A DNA stretch of 64,000 bases from Flavisolibacter amylovorans (lineage in GTDB: Bacteria > Bacteroidota > Bacteroidia > Chitinophagales > Chitinophagaceae): assembly GCF_039541815.1 (NCBI RefSeq), contig NZ_BAABGY010000009.1, positions 186,001 to 250,000 on the forward strand. Reading direction: 5' to 3'. The notes beneath the pieces are model-generated. The model saw nothing but the letters and a program-made list of their open reading frames with translations. It was not told the DNA's origin and did not search any database. The position numbers and the translations under genes are program-made. Below, in pieces: positions 34,661 to 42,405 of this stretch; the first letter of the stretch is position 1, and every line of letters starts with the position of its first letter.

Positions 34661-36400
34661 TTGAAAAGAGCGCTGTCCATAGCGATCCTGTTGCTGCTGT
34701 ATGTGAACGCCCGGGCCCAGAACTACTACTTCAAGGGCGAAGTGCGCGACGAGCAAGGCAATATCCTGCAGAACGCCGCTGTGCTGCAGGCTTCCACCGG
34801 CTATTTATTCCATACGGGCGTTGAAGGCACCTTCATGCTGCGGACACACGTGCCCAAAGACTCGTTGCTGATCTCGCTCGACGGCTTCGAGAAGCGCACC
34901 TTCCTCGCCGACGATAAATCCTACCTCAAGGCCACGCTCCGTAAGGCGGTGTACAAGCCACTCTACCGGCTCTCTTCCCAGACGAAGGACCTGCCTTTCG
35001 GGCAGCAGCAGCAATGGTTCAACGGCGACGAGACCTATGCCACCACGGTGGAGAACGGTTTCGTAGCCGCCGAGAAGTTCCCGGCCACCGGCATCACCCT
35101 CAATGTGGACCGCGCCTCTTACAGCAACGTGCGCCGCTTCCTCAACTCGAAGACGCCCGTGCCGCCCGACGCCGTGCGGATCGAAGAGCTGCTCAACTAC
35201 TTCAACTTCGACTACCAGGAGCCGCCGCCCGGCAAGACCTTCGCCATTACGCCCACGCTCGCGGCCTGCCCCTGGAACGAGGGCAGCCAGCTGCTGTTTG
35301 CGCATATCCGCAGCCGCAAGCTCCCGCTCGATCACCTCCCGCCCACGCACCTCGTGTTCCTCATCGACGTATCGGCCTCGATGGATGCGCCCAACCGCTT
35401 GCCCCTGCTGAAGGCGGGCTTCAAGGGCCTCGTGCAGAACCTCCGTGCGCAGGATACGGTGTCGGTCGTGGTGTACGGCGGCTCGGTGGAGCTCTACCTG
35501 CAGCCCACCGGCGGCGACCGCAAGGCCGAGATCGTCCGCGCCATCGACGGTATTACGTGCGGGGGCTCCACGCCCGGCGCCTCGGGCATCCGCCTCGCCT
35601 ACGAGGTGGCGCGCAGGCACTTCCTGCCCAAGGGCAACAACCGCGTGATCCTGGCCACCGACGGCGACTTCAACGTAGGACTACGGTCCGAGTCGGAGCT
35701 CGAAGACATGATCGCGGAGGAGAGCAAATCGGGCGTATACCTCACCTGCCTCGGGGTGGGCATGGGCAACTACAAGGATTCCAAGATCCAGGTGCTGGCG
35801 CGCAAGGGCAACGGCAACTTCGCCTATATCGACAATTTCAGCGAAGCGCACAAGGTGCTGGTGAAGGAGTTCAGCGGCACCCTGTACGCCGTGGCCGACG
35901 AGGCCGTGTTGCAGGTGGCCTTCGACCCTGCGTATGTAAAAAATTACCGCTTGGTCGGGTTCGACAACGTGATGGGCGCGATGAAGGACCGCGCCGCCCA
36001 GCTCGAAGGCGGCGAGGTGGGCTCCGGCTTTTCGCTGCTGGTCGCTTTCGAGATCGAGCCGGTGGCCAGTGCTGCCACAGCCGCTGCGCCGGCGCGCTTT
36101 ACCCTGAGCTATAAAGAGCCGGGAAAGAGCGAGCCCTGCGAAGAGGCCGCCGCGCCGGTACTGCACCCCAGGTCCTTTGCGCAGCTCGACAAGCCTTATC
36201 AATTCGCTTCCGCCGTGGTGCTCTTTGGGGCCTTACTGAAAAACTCGAAGCATATCAAGGAGAAGGGCTGGAACGACCTCCTGCCCCTCGCCACTGCCGC
36301 CGTTAACCCTGCCGAAGCGGAGCAAAAGGAGTTCGTGCAGCTCGTGGAAAAAGCAAAGGCCTTCTATGGCACCCGCAAAAAGAAGAAAGGGATCTTCTAA
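34661..36400 (+). CDS. Exported vWA-domain protein with N-terminal carboxypeptidase-regulatory-like domain (YfbK-like)
   Basis: TTG 34661 was chosen: it follows a TATCTTTTG -7-like box by 12 bases and gives a signal peptide, KRALSIAILLLLYVNARAQ. The 579-residue product has a CarboxypepD_reg-like beta domain (about 20-95), the YfbK N-terminal region (PVPPDAVRIEELLNYFNFDY), and a von Willebrand factor A domain. The MIDAS reads FLIDVSASMDAPNRLPLLKAG, with T and D later. A DUF3520-type C-terminal part follows. YfbK-like proteins are bacterial envelope proteins of unsure function. Membrane or surface localisation is inferred from the signal peptide. Confidence 0.87.
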   Translation: MKRALSIAILLLLYVNARAQNYYFKGEVRDEQGNILQNAAVLQASTGYLFHTGVEGTFMLRTHVPKDSLLISLDGFEKRTFLADDKSYLKATLRKAVYKPLYRLSSQTKDLPFGQQQQWFNGDETYATTVENGFVAAEKFPATGITLNVDRASYSNVRRFLNSKTPVPPDAVRIEELLNYFNFDYQEPPPGKTFAITPTLAACPWNEGSQLLFAHIRSRKLPLDHLPPTHLVFLIDVSASMDAPNRLPLLKAGFKGLVQNLRAQDTVSVVVYGGSVELYLQPTGGDRKAEIVRAIDGITCGGSTPGASGIRLAYEVARRHFLPKGNNRVILATDGDFNVGLRSESELEDMIAEESKSGVYLTCLGVGMGNYKDSKIQVLARKGNGNFAYIDNFSEAHKVLVKEFSGTLYAVADEAVLQVAFDPAYVKNYRLVGFDNVMGAMKDRAAQLEGGEVGSGFSLLVAFEIEPVASAATAAAPARFTLSYKEPGKSEPCEEAAAPVLHPRSFAQLDKPYQFASAVVLFGALLKNSKHIKEKGWNDLLPLATAAVNPAEAEQKEFVQLVEKAKAFYGTRKKKKGIF

Positions 36401-36465
36401 TATGCTAATGGGTTAATGTGCTGATTGTTGAGGACGTCCCGTCATCGGAGACACATCGAATAAAG

Positions 36466-36490
36466 AAGGCCGGTCAATGACCGGCCTTTG
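36466..36490. terminator. Intrinsic terminator
   Basis: AAGGCCGGTCA-A-TGACCGGCCTTTG is a near-perfect 11-bp stem. It ends the plus-strand run that finishes at 36400. Confidence 0.8.
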
Positions 36491-36516
36491 AATCTTATGA
36501 CGGGCTGCTGCACGCT

Positions 36517-36584
36517 ACAAATCTGAAATCACAAATCAAACATCTCAAATCAAAGATCCGAGATCACCGATCTGAGATCTCAGA
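36517..36584. repeat. ATCTGAGATC word array before the dnaJ 3' end
   Basis: 'CAAATCTGAAATCACAAATC' words and several GATC-containing 'GATCTGAGATCTCAGATC' words fill the gap between the terminator and dnaJ. The array reaches the stop codon of dnaJ. Confidence 0.6.
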
Positions 36585-37751
36585 TCAGCTAAACATCTCC
36601 CGCATCTTGTCGAAGAAGGATTTCTGATCTTTTTGCGGGGCGGGCTTGAAATTGGACGAGCCCTGCATCTTTTCGAGCATCGCCTTTTCGTCGGAGCTCA
36701 GGTGCTGCGGCGTCCAGATGTTGACCTGCACGAGCTGATCGCCCTTCTCGTAGGAGTTGACGGCGGGGAAGCCCTTTCCCTTGAGGCGGAACACCTTGCC
36801 GCTCTGCGTGCCCGGGGGGATCTTGATCTTGGCGCGTCCGTCGATCGTGGGTACTTCCACGGTGGTGCCGAACACGGCCTCGGGGAAGGAGAGGTGCAGC
36901 TCGTAGGCTACGTTGAGGCCTTCGCGCACGAGCTCCTTGTGGGGCTCTTCCTCGATGAGGATGACGAGGTCGCCGGCCATGCCGCCGCGCTCGCCCGCGT
37001 TGCCGCGGCCGCTGATGTTGAGCTGCATGCCTTCCTGTACGCCGGCGGGAATGTCGATCGTAACGGTTTCCTCACCGTACACGCGGCCGTCGCCCTTGCA
37101 GGCGCCGCACTTGGCGGTGATGGTGCTGCCTTCGCCGTTGCAGGTGGGGCAGGTGGTTACGGTCTGCATCTGGCCGAGGAAGGTGCTGGTGACCTTGCGT
37201 ACCTGGCCGGAGCCGCCGCAGGTGCCGCAGTTCTGCACGGAGCCTTTGTCTTTGGCGCCGGAGCCGCTGCAGGTGGCGCAGGGCACGTATTTCTTGACCT
37301 TGATGTTCTTGGTGACGCCTTTGGCGATCTCCTCGTAGGTGAGCTTCAGCTTGATGCGCAGGTTGGAGCCACGCGTGCCGCGGGCCCGGCGCTGACCGCC
37401 TCCGCCACCGCGCTGACCGCCGAAGAAGGAGCCGAACATATCCTCGCCGAAGATGTCCCCGAACTGGCTGAAGATGTCTTCCATGTTCGAAGCGCCGCCC
37501 CCGAAGCCGCCGCGTCCGGCGCCGGAAACGCCGGCATGCCCGAAGCGGTCGTATTGCGCCCGCTTGTCCTGGTCGCTCAGCACCTCGTAGGCCTCGGCCG
37601 CTTCCTTGAACTTCTCCTCGGCGGCTTTGTCGCCGGGATTGCGGTCGGGGTGGAACTGCATCGCCACCTTGCGGTAGGCCTTCTTGATATCGTCGGCACT
37701 CGCGCCCTTGGCTACGCCCAATATTTCGTAATAATCTCTCTTGCTTGACAT
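36585..37751 (-). CDS. dnaJ: Molecular chaperone DnaJ
   Basis: The 388-residue product is full length. It has the J domain with HPD (AMQFHPDRNPGDK), a Gly/Phe-rich linker, and four zinc-binding CxxCxGxG repeats (CATCSGSG, CGTCGGSG, CPTCNGEG, CGACKGDG). Two C-terminal beta-sandwich domains follow. DnaJ activates DnaK and delivers unfolded clients. It lies 68 bases downstream of grpE on the same strand, forming a grpE-dnaJ operon; dnaK is not in the window. Confidence 0.97.
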   Translation of the reverse strand: MSSKRDYYEILGVAKGASADDIKKAYRKVAMQFHPDRNPGDKAAEEKFKEAAEAYEVLSDQDKRAQYDRFGHAGVSGAGRGGFGGGASNMEDIFSQFGDIFGEDMFGSFFGGQRGGGGGQRRARGTRGSNLRIKLKLTYEEIAKGVTKNIKVKKYVPCATCSGSGAKDKGSVQNCGTCGGSGQVRKVTSTFLGQMQTVTTCPTCNGEGSTITAKCGACKGDGRVYGEETVTIDIPAGVQEGMQLNISGRGNAGERGGMAGDLVILIEEEPHKELVREGLNVAYELHLSFPEAVFGTTVEVPTIDGRAKIKIPPGTQSGKVFRLKGKGFPAVNSYEKGDQLVQVNIWTPQHLSSDEKAMLEKMQGSSNFKPAPQKDQKSFFDKMREMFS

Positions 37752-37819
37752 GGATGTGATTCGCTTGTTTTTCGGTCGGCGCGGTCAGGTACACTGACCA
37801 TTCGCCATTGACCATTCAC

Positions 37820-38392
37820 CTATTTGCCGACTACCACTTTGGCGAAGCGGATGATCTTTTCGTTGAGGTAATAGCCCTTCGTTACTTCGTCCACGACCTT
37901 GCCTGCCTGCTCTTCGCCGGCGGGGATCTCGGTGATGGCCTCGTGCAGGTCGGCGTTGAACTCGGTGCCTTTGGCTTCCATCGGCTTCAGGCCGCGTGCC
38001 TGCAGGGTGCTGCGCAGCTTCTGGAACACGAGGCGGATGCCTTCGCGAATCTGGCCGAGGTCCTCGGTCTTGTCCATCTGCCCTTCGGCGCGCGCGGCGT
38101 CGTCGAGCACCTCGAGGAGCGAAACGATGACGTCCTTGCCGGCGGTCTGGATCAGTTCCACGCGCTCCTTGGCGGTGCGGCGCTTGAAGTTGTCGAACTC
38201 GGCGGCGAGGCGGAGGTACTGGTCGTTCTTCTCTTCGAGCTTCGTTTTGAGGGCTTCGAGCTCGCTTTCCTCGGTCACCGGCTCGTTGAGGTGCTGGTCG
38301 CCCGGGGTGTTCTCGTCGGTATTGATATTGACAGGCTCCTGGAGGTCCTGCGGGTCATTTTGTCCGTTCATGTGTTCTTCGGTTTGCTTCAT
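37820..38392 (-). CDS. grpE: Nucleotide exchange factor GrpE
   Basis: The 190-residue protein has a long N-terminal coiled coil (LEALKTKLEEKNDQYLRLAAEFDNFKRRTAKER) and a C-terminal beta-wing region (LQARGLKPMEAKGTEFNADLHEAI). This matches the family order. GrpE releases ADP from DnaK. The ATG at 38390-38392 is preceded by a TACCTTTG box 19 bases upstream, which supports this start over the longer frame. It is the first gene of a grpE-dnaJ operon and shares the divergent region with the methyltransferase gene at 38610. Confidence 0.95.
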   Translation of the reverse strand: MKQTEEHMNGQNDPQDLQEPVNINTDENTPGDQHLNEPVTEESELEALKTKLEEKNDQYLRLAAEFDNFKRRTAKERVELIQTAGKDVIVSLLEVLDDAARAEGQMDKTEDLGQIREGIRLVFQKLRSTLQARGLKPMEAKGTEFNADLHEAITEIPAGEEQAGKVVDEVTKGYYLNEKIIRFAKVVVGK

Positions 38393-38411
38393 ATCGCTAC
38401 AAAATTGGCTG

Positions 38412-38419
38412 CAAAGGTA
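38412..38419 (-). promoter_or_regulatory. Bacteroidota -7 box of grpE (TACCTTTG)
   Basis: The minus strand reads TACCTTTG, an exact TAnnTTTG match, 19 bases before the grpE ATG. It also supports the shorter start. Confidence 0.65.
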
Positions 38420-38473
38420 GGGGCGCAAGCATTGCGCCAACGGGGTTTTAAGGACATTTTGTCGGTCGTTGAA

Positions 38474-38590
38474 CGTGAATCGTGAATCGTCAATCGTCAA
38501 TCCGCGATGCGTGGCGGCCTAGAACGATCGGCTTGGAGTTCCTCCCTGGCAGGCTCCAGCATTCACGATTCACAATTGACGATTCATGAT
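38474..38590. repeat. Inverted word repeat (CGTGAATCGTGAATCG family) between divergent genes
   Basis: The left arm 38474-38502 is 'CGTGAATCGTGAATCGTCAA'. The right arm 38561-38590 is the complementary 'ATTCACGATTCACAATTGAC'. They lie between the promoters of grpE and the RlmI-like gene. The same words recur at 42378-42405 and a variant lies at 37790-37820. Confidence 0.6.
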
Positions 38591-38594
38591 CCGT

Positions 38595-38602
38595 TACCTT
38601 TG
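38595..38602 (+). promoter_or_regulatory. Bacteroidota -7 box (TACCTTTG)
   Basis: TACCTTTG ends 7 bases before the ATG at 38610. The in-frame ATG at 38586 lies upstream of the box, so it would be outside the transcript. Confidence 0.65.
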
Positions 38603-38609
38603 CCGACTT

Positions 38610-39782
38610 ATGCAGAAAGTTCATTTGCGCCGCAAGATCGCCCCGCGCGTAGCCAACGGGCACCCCTGGATCTTCGCCAACGAGGTGGAGAAGGTGGAAG
38701 GGGAGCCGACGCCGGGCGCCATTGTCGACGTGTTTTACTATGACGGCAAGTTCGCCGGCAAGGGCTATATCAACCCGCAGTCGCAGATCCTGGTGCGCCT
38801 CCTCACCCGCAACCCGAAGGACACGATCGACGCCGCCTGGTTCCGCCGCAAGATCGAAGCCTGCTGGGCCTACCGCCAGAAGATCGGCTACACCGAGAAC
38901 TGCCGCCTCGTGTTCGGCGAGGCCGACGGGCTGCCGCAATGCATCATCGACAAGTTCAACGACTATTTCGTGATCCAGACCCTCGCCCTCGGCACCGACC
39001 TCTGGAAAGGGGCGATGGTAGAGGCGCTCGAGGCCGTGTTCAAGCCAAAGGGCATCTACGAGCGCAACGATGTACCGGTGCGCGAGCTCGAGGGCCTGCC
39101 GCAGCACAAGGGCTTCCTGTCGGCGCCCTTCGACACCAATATCATCATCAACGAGAACGGGCTCAAGTTCCACGTCGACATCGAGAACGGGCAGAAGACG
39201 GGTTACTTCCTCGACCAGCAGGACAACCGCCGCCATATCCAGCACATCGTAAAGGGCCAGGACGTGCTCGGCGCCTTTACCTACACGGGCACCTTCGAGA
39301 TCCATGCGGCGCATTACGGCGCCAAATCGGTGCTGGGCCTCGACATATCGCAGGGCGCCGTGGACCAGGCCAACCGCAACGCGGCGCTCAACGGGCTCCA
39401 GGATATCGTGAAGTTCGAGCAGGCCAATGCCTTCGACGTGCTGAAAGCCTGGGGTAAGGAAGACCGCCGCTGGGACGTGGTGATGCTCGACCCGCCGGCC
39501 TTTACGAAGAGCCGCGCCAATATCCAGAAGGCAATCACCGGCTACAAGGAGATCAACCTGCGGGGCATGAAGCTCATCAAGCCGGGCGGCTTCCTCGTCA
39601 CATCCTCCTGCACCAACCTCGTACAGCCGGACCTCTTCCTTGAGATCATCCAGATGGCTGCCAAGGACGCCCGCCGCTCCATCCGCCAGGTCACCTTCCA
39701 GAAGCAGAGCCAGGACCACCCGATCGTCTGGGGCATGGAAAACACCGAGTACCTCAAGTTCCTGATCGTGGAGGTAGGATAA
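38610..39782 (+). CDS. Class I SAM-dependent rRNA methyltransferase, RlmI-like
   Basis: The 390-residue protein starts MQKVHLRRKIAPRVANGHPWIFANEVEK, a PUA-domain start. A methyltransferase domain with VLGAFTYTGTFEIHAAHYGAKSVLGLDIS (motif I) follows. Later come VMLDPPAFTKSRANIQKAI (motif IV DPPAF) and VTSSCTNLV with the catalytic Cys. RlmI methylates C5 of C1962 in 23S rRNA; the length and domain order match. Start choice is fixed by the -7 box. It is transcribed divergently from grpE. Confidence 0.92.
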   Translation: MQKVHLRRKIAPRVANGHPWIFANEVEKVEGEPTPGAIVDVFYYDGKFAGKGYINPQSQILVRLLTRNPKDTIDAAWFRRKIEACWAYRQKIGYTENCRLVFGEADGLPQCIIDKFNDYFVIQTLALGTDLWKGAMVEALEAVFKPKGIYERNDVPVRELEGLPQHKGFLSAPFDTNIIINENGLKFHVDIENGQKTGYFLDQQDNRRHIQHIVKGQDVLGAFTYTGTFEIHAAHYGAKSVLGLDISQGAVDQANRNAALNGLQDIVKFEQANAFDVLKAWGKEDRRWDVVMLDPPAFTKSRANIQKAITGYKEINLRGMKLIKPGGFLVTSSCTNLVQPDLFLEIIQMAAKDARRSIRQVTFQKQSQDHPIVWGMENTEYLKFLIVEVG

Positions 39783-39905
39783 GGATCTCAGATCTCGGAT
39801 GTGATGATTTCAGATTTAGAGCACTCTCTCCGCCGGTTGGCGGAGGAACTTAGGCCGAGGCTGTTCTTACGGGTTGCAGCCATTCCTAAAGATGATATTT
39901 AAGTA

Positions 39906-39932
39906 GAAAGCCCCCGCAATGCGGGGGCTTTC
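39906..39932. terminator. Intrinsic terminator after the RlmI-like gene
   Basis: GAAAGCCCCCGC-AAT-GCGGGGGCTTTC, a perfect GC-rich stem with short A and T runs. Confidence 0.8.
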
Positions 39933-40062
39933 GTATAAAGTGCTTTGTGAGAGGCTTCAATCGTGAAGTATGACCGACCTAAGTTCCCCCTACGGGGGAA
40001 AGGGGGCCGGGGACAGTGCCCGGCGTAGATCAGGTTACCAATAAACTAATAGACCAATAAAC

Positions 40063-40087
40063 AAATGCCCCGCAAAGCGGGGCATTT
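40063..40087. terminator. Bidirectional intrinsic terminator beside the T9SS-tail gene
   Basis: AAATGCCCCGC-AAA-GCGGGGCATTT, a perfect 11-bp stem. It lies next to the stop codon (40090-40092) of the leftward T9SS-tail gene. Confidence 0.8.
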
Positions 40088-40089
40088 AA

Positions 40090-40425
40090 CTATTTCGATA
40101 CCTGGAACTTTCCGGATTCGATCATTTTGCCTTTTCCGTCCCAGAGCTGGTAGATGTAGACGCCGCGGTTGTAGTCGGTGAGGGGCAGCGTCGTGCGCTG
40201 GCTCACGTTGGCGCCTTCGTACATTTTCCGGCCCAGGAAATTATAGATCTGGATGGTATAGCCCCGCTCGAAGGAGCGCCCGAAGTCGAACGTTACCTGC
40301 GTGGTGGCGGGGTTGGGGTAGAAACGCAACAGCGTACCCGGGTCACCCAGCCCCGTACGGGCCTGCGCTCCGGCAGTGCCGGCAACAGAAAGGGCGATCA
40401 ATAAAGTAAGTAAAGGTCGCTTCAA
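40090..40425 (-). CDS. Secreted protein that is essentially only a T9SS type A sorting domain
   Basis: The 111-residue product has a signal peptide (MKRPLLTLLIALSVAGTAGA) followed at once by a Por_Secre_tail-type domain: FYPNPATTQVTFDFGRSFERGYTIQIYNFLGRKMYEGANV ... LPLTDYNRGVYIYQLWDGKGKMIESGKFQVSK. FYPNPA, a mid strand with LGRK and a closing YIYQL...GKFQV are its markers. Normally this domain is the C-terminal tail of a larger cargo. Here nothing precedes it, so it may be a remnant, a decoy, or a short surface protein. It is independent of its neighbours. Confidence 0.85.
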   Translation of the reverse strand: MKRPLLTLLIALSVAGTAGAQARTGLGDPGTLLRFYPNPATTQVTFDFGRSFERGYTIQIYNFLGRKMYEGANVSQRTTLPLTDYNRGVYIYQLWDGKGKMIESGKFQVSK

Positions 40426-40510
40426 CGCTATTTCTCCTTTTTTAGTGTGATGAAATTAATCCTTCTCCTGAAAAAGAGCAAAATTATTGCCGGAAATTGA
40501 TAAAGTTTTA

Positions 40511-40987
40511 TCAAGACGCGGCCGTTGTTTCGCCGAGGGCGGCGCGGATGGCGGTAAAGTCGGGCTGTTCGCCGGCGTTCTCCAGCACCTCTACGTAGCG
40601 CAGGATCCCCTCCGGGTCGATCACGAAAGCGGCCCGCTTCGACACGCCCTTCATACCAAAGACGAAGTTTTCGTACAGGGCGCCGTATGTAGTGGACACT
40701 TCTTTGTTAAAGTCGCTCAGCAGCGGGAAGTTGAGTTCCTGCTCCGCCTTGTAGCGGGCCAGCGTAAAGGGGCTGTCGACCGAGATGCCGAGCGGGTAGG
40801 CGTTCATGCCTTCAAAATCCTTCAGGCTGTCGCGCACCGAGCAAAGCTCGGCCGTGCACACCGAGGTAAACGCGGCGGGGAAGAACAGGAGCAGCACATG
40901 GCGGCCGCGCAGCGAAGAGAGGGTCACTTCCTGCTTGTCGCTGTCGAAAAGAGTAAAGTCGGGTGCGGGTTGTCCGGGTTGGAGCAT
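40511..40987 (-). CDS. Peroxiredoxin (AhpC/TSA family, BCP/PrxQ-like)
   Basis: The 158-residue protein reads MLQPGQPAPDFTLFDSDKQE and carries PAAFTSVCTAELCSVRD. C44 fits the peroxidatic cysteine (PxxxTxxC), and C49 five residues later is placed like the resolving cysteine of PrxQ/BCP. It reduces hydroperoxides using thioredoxin-like electron donors. The gene for the peroxide regulator OxyR lies immediately upstream on the same strand (41170-42105), separated by a word-repeat block, so peroxide control of this gene is probable. Confidence 0.92.
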   Translation of the reverse strand: MLQPGQPAPDFTLFDSDKQEVTLSSLRGRHVLLLFFPAAFTSVCTAELCSVRDSLKDFEGMNAYPLGISVDSPFTLARYKAEQELNFPLLSDFNKEVSTTYGALYENFVFGMKGVSKRAAFVIDPEGILRYVEVLENAGEQPDFTAIRAALGETTAAS

Positions 40988-41042
40988 AGCTGGTTTTTTT
41001 AGTGGAACAGATAAAGGGTGATAAAGTTGGAAAGATAGACCA

Positions 41043-41165
41043 GGGAGGTTCAGGTGGGTTCAGAAAGGTTCAGGAAGGTTGCTTTCGCCCCAACCCCTCT
41101 AGCCCTTCTGAACCCTTCTAAACCTTTCTGAACCGTTCTAAACCTTTCTGAACCTTTCTGAACCA
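41043..41165. repeat. Inverted word repeat (GGTTCAGAAAGGTTCAGG family) between oxyR and the peroxiredoxin gene
   Basis: The left arm 41043-41080 reads 'GGTTCAGAAAGGTTCAGGAA'. The right arm 41090-41165 is a complementary run of 'TTCTGAACCCTTCTAAACC' words. Together they could fold into a long imperfect stem on the transcript that links the two genes. Confidence 0.6.
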
Positions 41166-41169
41166 TTTT

Positions 41170-42105
41170 CTACAGCGGGATCACCTCCGATCCTTTGTCT
41201 TTACCCAGGATGGGCGCCACGCTGGCACAGATGGCTTTCTCGAACACCTCGAGGAGCTTCTTCTTGACGAAGTGGCGGTAGGTGACGAGCGAGATCTCGC
41301 GGGCCGGCACCGGCGGGCGGAAAGCGCGGAGGCGCTCGCGGTGCTCCGGGGAAAGGCGGCGGGTGGCGAGCTCCGGCAGGATGGTGATGCCGCCGTTCAT
41401 CTCGGTGATGTTGATGAGGCTTTCGATAGAGCCCGCCTCGTAATCGAGGTTTTGCGCGCGGGCTTGGCGCTGCTGCAGTTCGCAGAGGTTCAGCACCTGC
41501 GAGCGGAGGCAGTGCCCTTCCTCCAGTAGCCAGAGCTGGTTCACGTCGAGGTCTTCGGGGAGCAGGAACTTCTTGCGCAGGCTTTTGTCGTCGTTGGCCA
41601 CGAACACCCGGAAGGGCTCGCGGAACAGCGGGGTTTCCTTCATGCCGGGGGCGGCGAGCGGCGTTGCCATGATGCCTACGTCGAGGGCATCGGTGGCCAG
41701 CAGGTGCAGCTGCTGCGCGGTGGTCTGCTCGGTGATGCGGAGGTGCACCTGAGGGTAGTCTTTGAGGAAGCCGGGGAGAAAGAGTGGCAGGAGGTAGGGC
41801 GCAAGCGTGGGGATGATGCCCACCCGGAGCTCGCCCTGCACGCCGGAGCGCATCTCACGGGCGAGCTGCGGGATCTGGGCCGCCTCGCGGAGCGTGGCGC
41901 GGGCCTGCGCGATCACCTGCACACCGGCCTCCGTGGGCACGATGGGTGCCCGCGACCGGTCGAAGAGGACGACGCCCAACTCCTCCTCGAGCTTCTTGAT
42001 CATCATGGAGAGCGTGGCCTGGGCCACGAAGCAATGGGCGGCGGCTTTGCCGAAGTGGCGGTGCGTATCGAGGGCGGTGATGTATTCGAGCTGCTGCAGG
42101 TTCAT
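41170..42105 (-). CDS. oxyR: Peroxide-sensing LysR-type regulator OxyR
   Basis: From ATG 42103-42105 the product has 311 residues. It starts MNLQQLEYITALDTHRHFGKAA with a LysR helix-turn-helix. The effector domain holds EEGHCLRSQVLNLCELQQR; its two cysteines count as C199 and C208, the same numbers as the redox pair of E. coli OxyR. It binds DNA and switches on peroxide-defence genes when the pair is oxidised. A TACATTTG -7 box lies 25 bases upstream, supporting this start over the longer frame. The peroxiredoxin gene lies downstream. Confidence 0.96.
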   Translation of the reverse strand: MNLQQLEYITALDTHRHFGKAAAHCFVAQATLSMMIKKLEEELGVVLFDRSRAPIVPTEAGVQVIAQARATLREAAQIPQLAREMRSGVQGELRVGIIPTLAPYLLPLFLPGFLKDYPQVHLRITEQTTAQQLHLLATDALDVGIMATPLAAPGMKETPLFREPFRVFVANDDKSLRKKFLLPEDLDVNQLWLLEEGHCLRSQVLNLCELQQRQARAQNLDYEAGSIESLINITEMNGGITILPELATRRLSPEHRERLRAFRPPVPAREISLVTYRHFVKKKLLEVFEKAICASVAPILGKDKGSEVIPL

Positions 42106-42130
42106 TCGATCGACGGGGTCTATGGAGCCG

Positions 42131-42138
42131 CAAATGTA
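42131..42138 (-). promoter_or_regulatory. Bacteroidota -7 box of oxyR (TACATTTG)
   Basis: The minus strand reads TACATTTG, matching TAnnTTTG, 25 bases before the oxyR ATG. Confidence 0.6.
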
Positions 42139-42220
42139 ATCGAGGGAGAGGGTTCTTAGGGTTTTGGGGGTTGGGGGCTCGTTCTGAAGGAATGCTTTCG
42201 GTTCATAAGTAGGAAGCGTC

Positions 42221-42254
42221 AAAAAGCCCCGTCATCCATGATGCTGGGGCTTTA
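42221..42254 (-). terminator. Intrinsic terminator of the PKD/PorP operon
   Basis: AAAAAGCCCC-GTCATCCATGATGC-TGGGGCTTTA contains the stem AAAGCCCC / GGGGCTTT. It lies between the end of the PorP gene at 42406 and the oxyR promoter. The 145 bases to 42405 contain no evident gene; a repeat of the CGATTCACG family is at 42378-42405. Confidence 0.7.
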
Positions 42255-42377
42255 CTATTGACTCGTCGATTTTCGTATCGTTCGGTTTTAAGTTCCGTTC
42301 CACCGAGTCACCCCTCCCTTCCGGACAACCAAGCGAACGCGAAGGCTGCGCGCGAAGCGCTGGCCTGGGTGGGGGCA

Positions 42378-42405
42378 TTCACGATTGACGATTCACGTTT
42401 CACGA
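42378..42405. repeat. CGATTCACGATTGACG word repeat at the PorP 3' end
   Basis: 'ATTCACGATTGACGATTCAC' words directly abut the stop codon of the PorP gene at 42406. They match the family at 38474-38590. Confidence 0.55.

Larger units (their letters stand above)
39783..40089. repeat. 307-base gene-free stretch with repeats and two terminators
   Basis: It contains an ATCTGAGATC word array (39784-39818) and a copy of the palindromic C-run element (39976-40015). 'ACTAATAGACCAATAAAC' words lie at 40035-40065. Terminators lie at 39906-39932 and 40063-40087. No coding signal is seen. Confidence 0.6.

Noticed and set aside
36517..36589. Possible CRISPR-like array of ATCTGAGATC words
   Set aside because: The units are too short and lack regular spacers; no cas genes are present.
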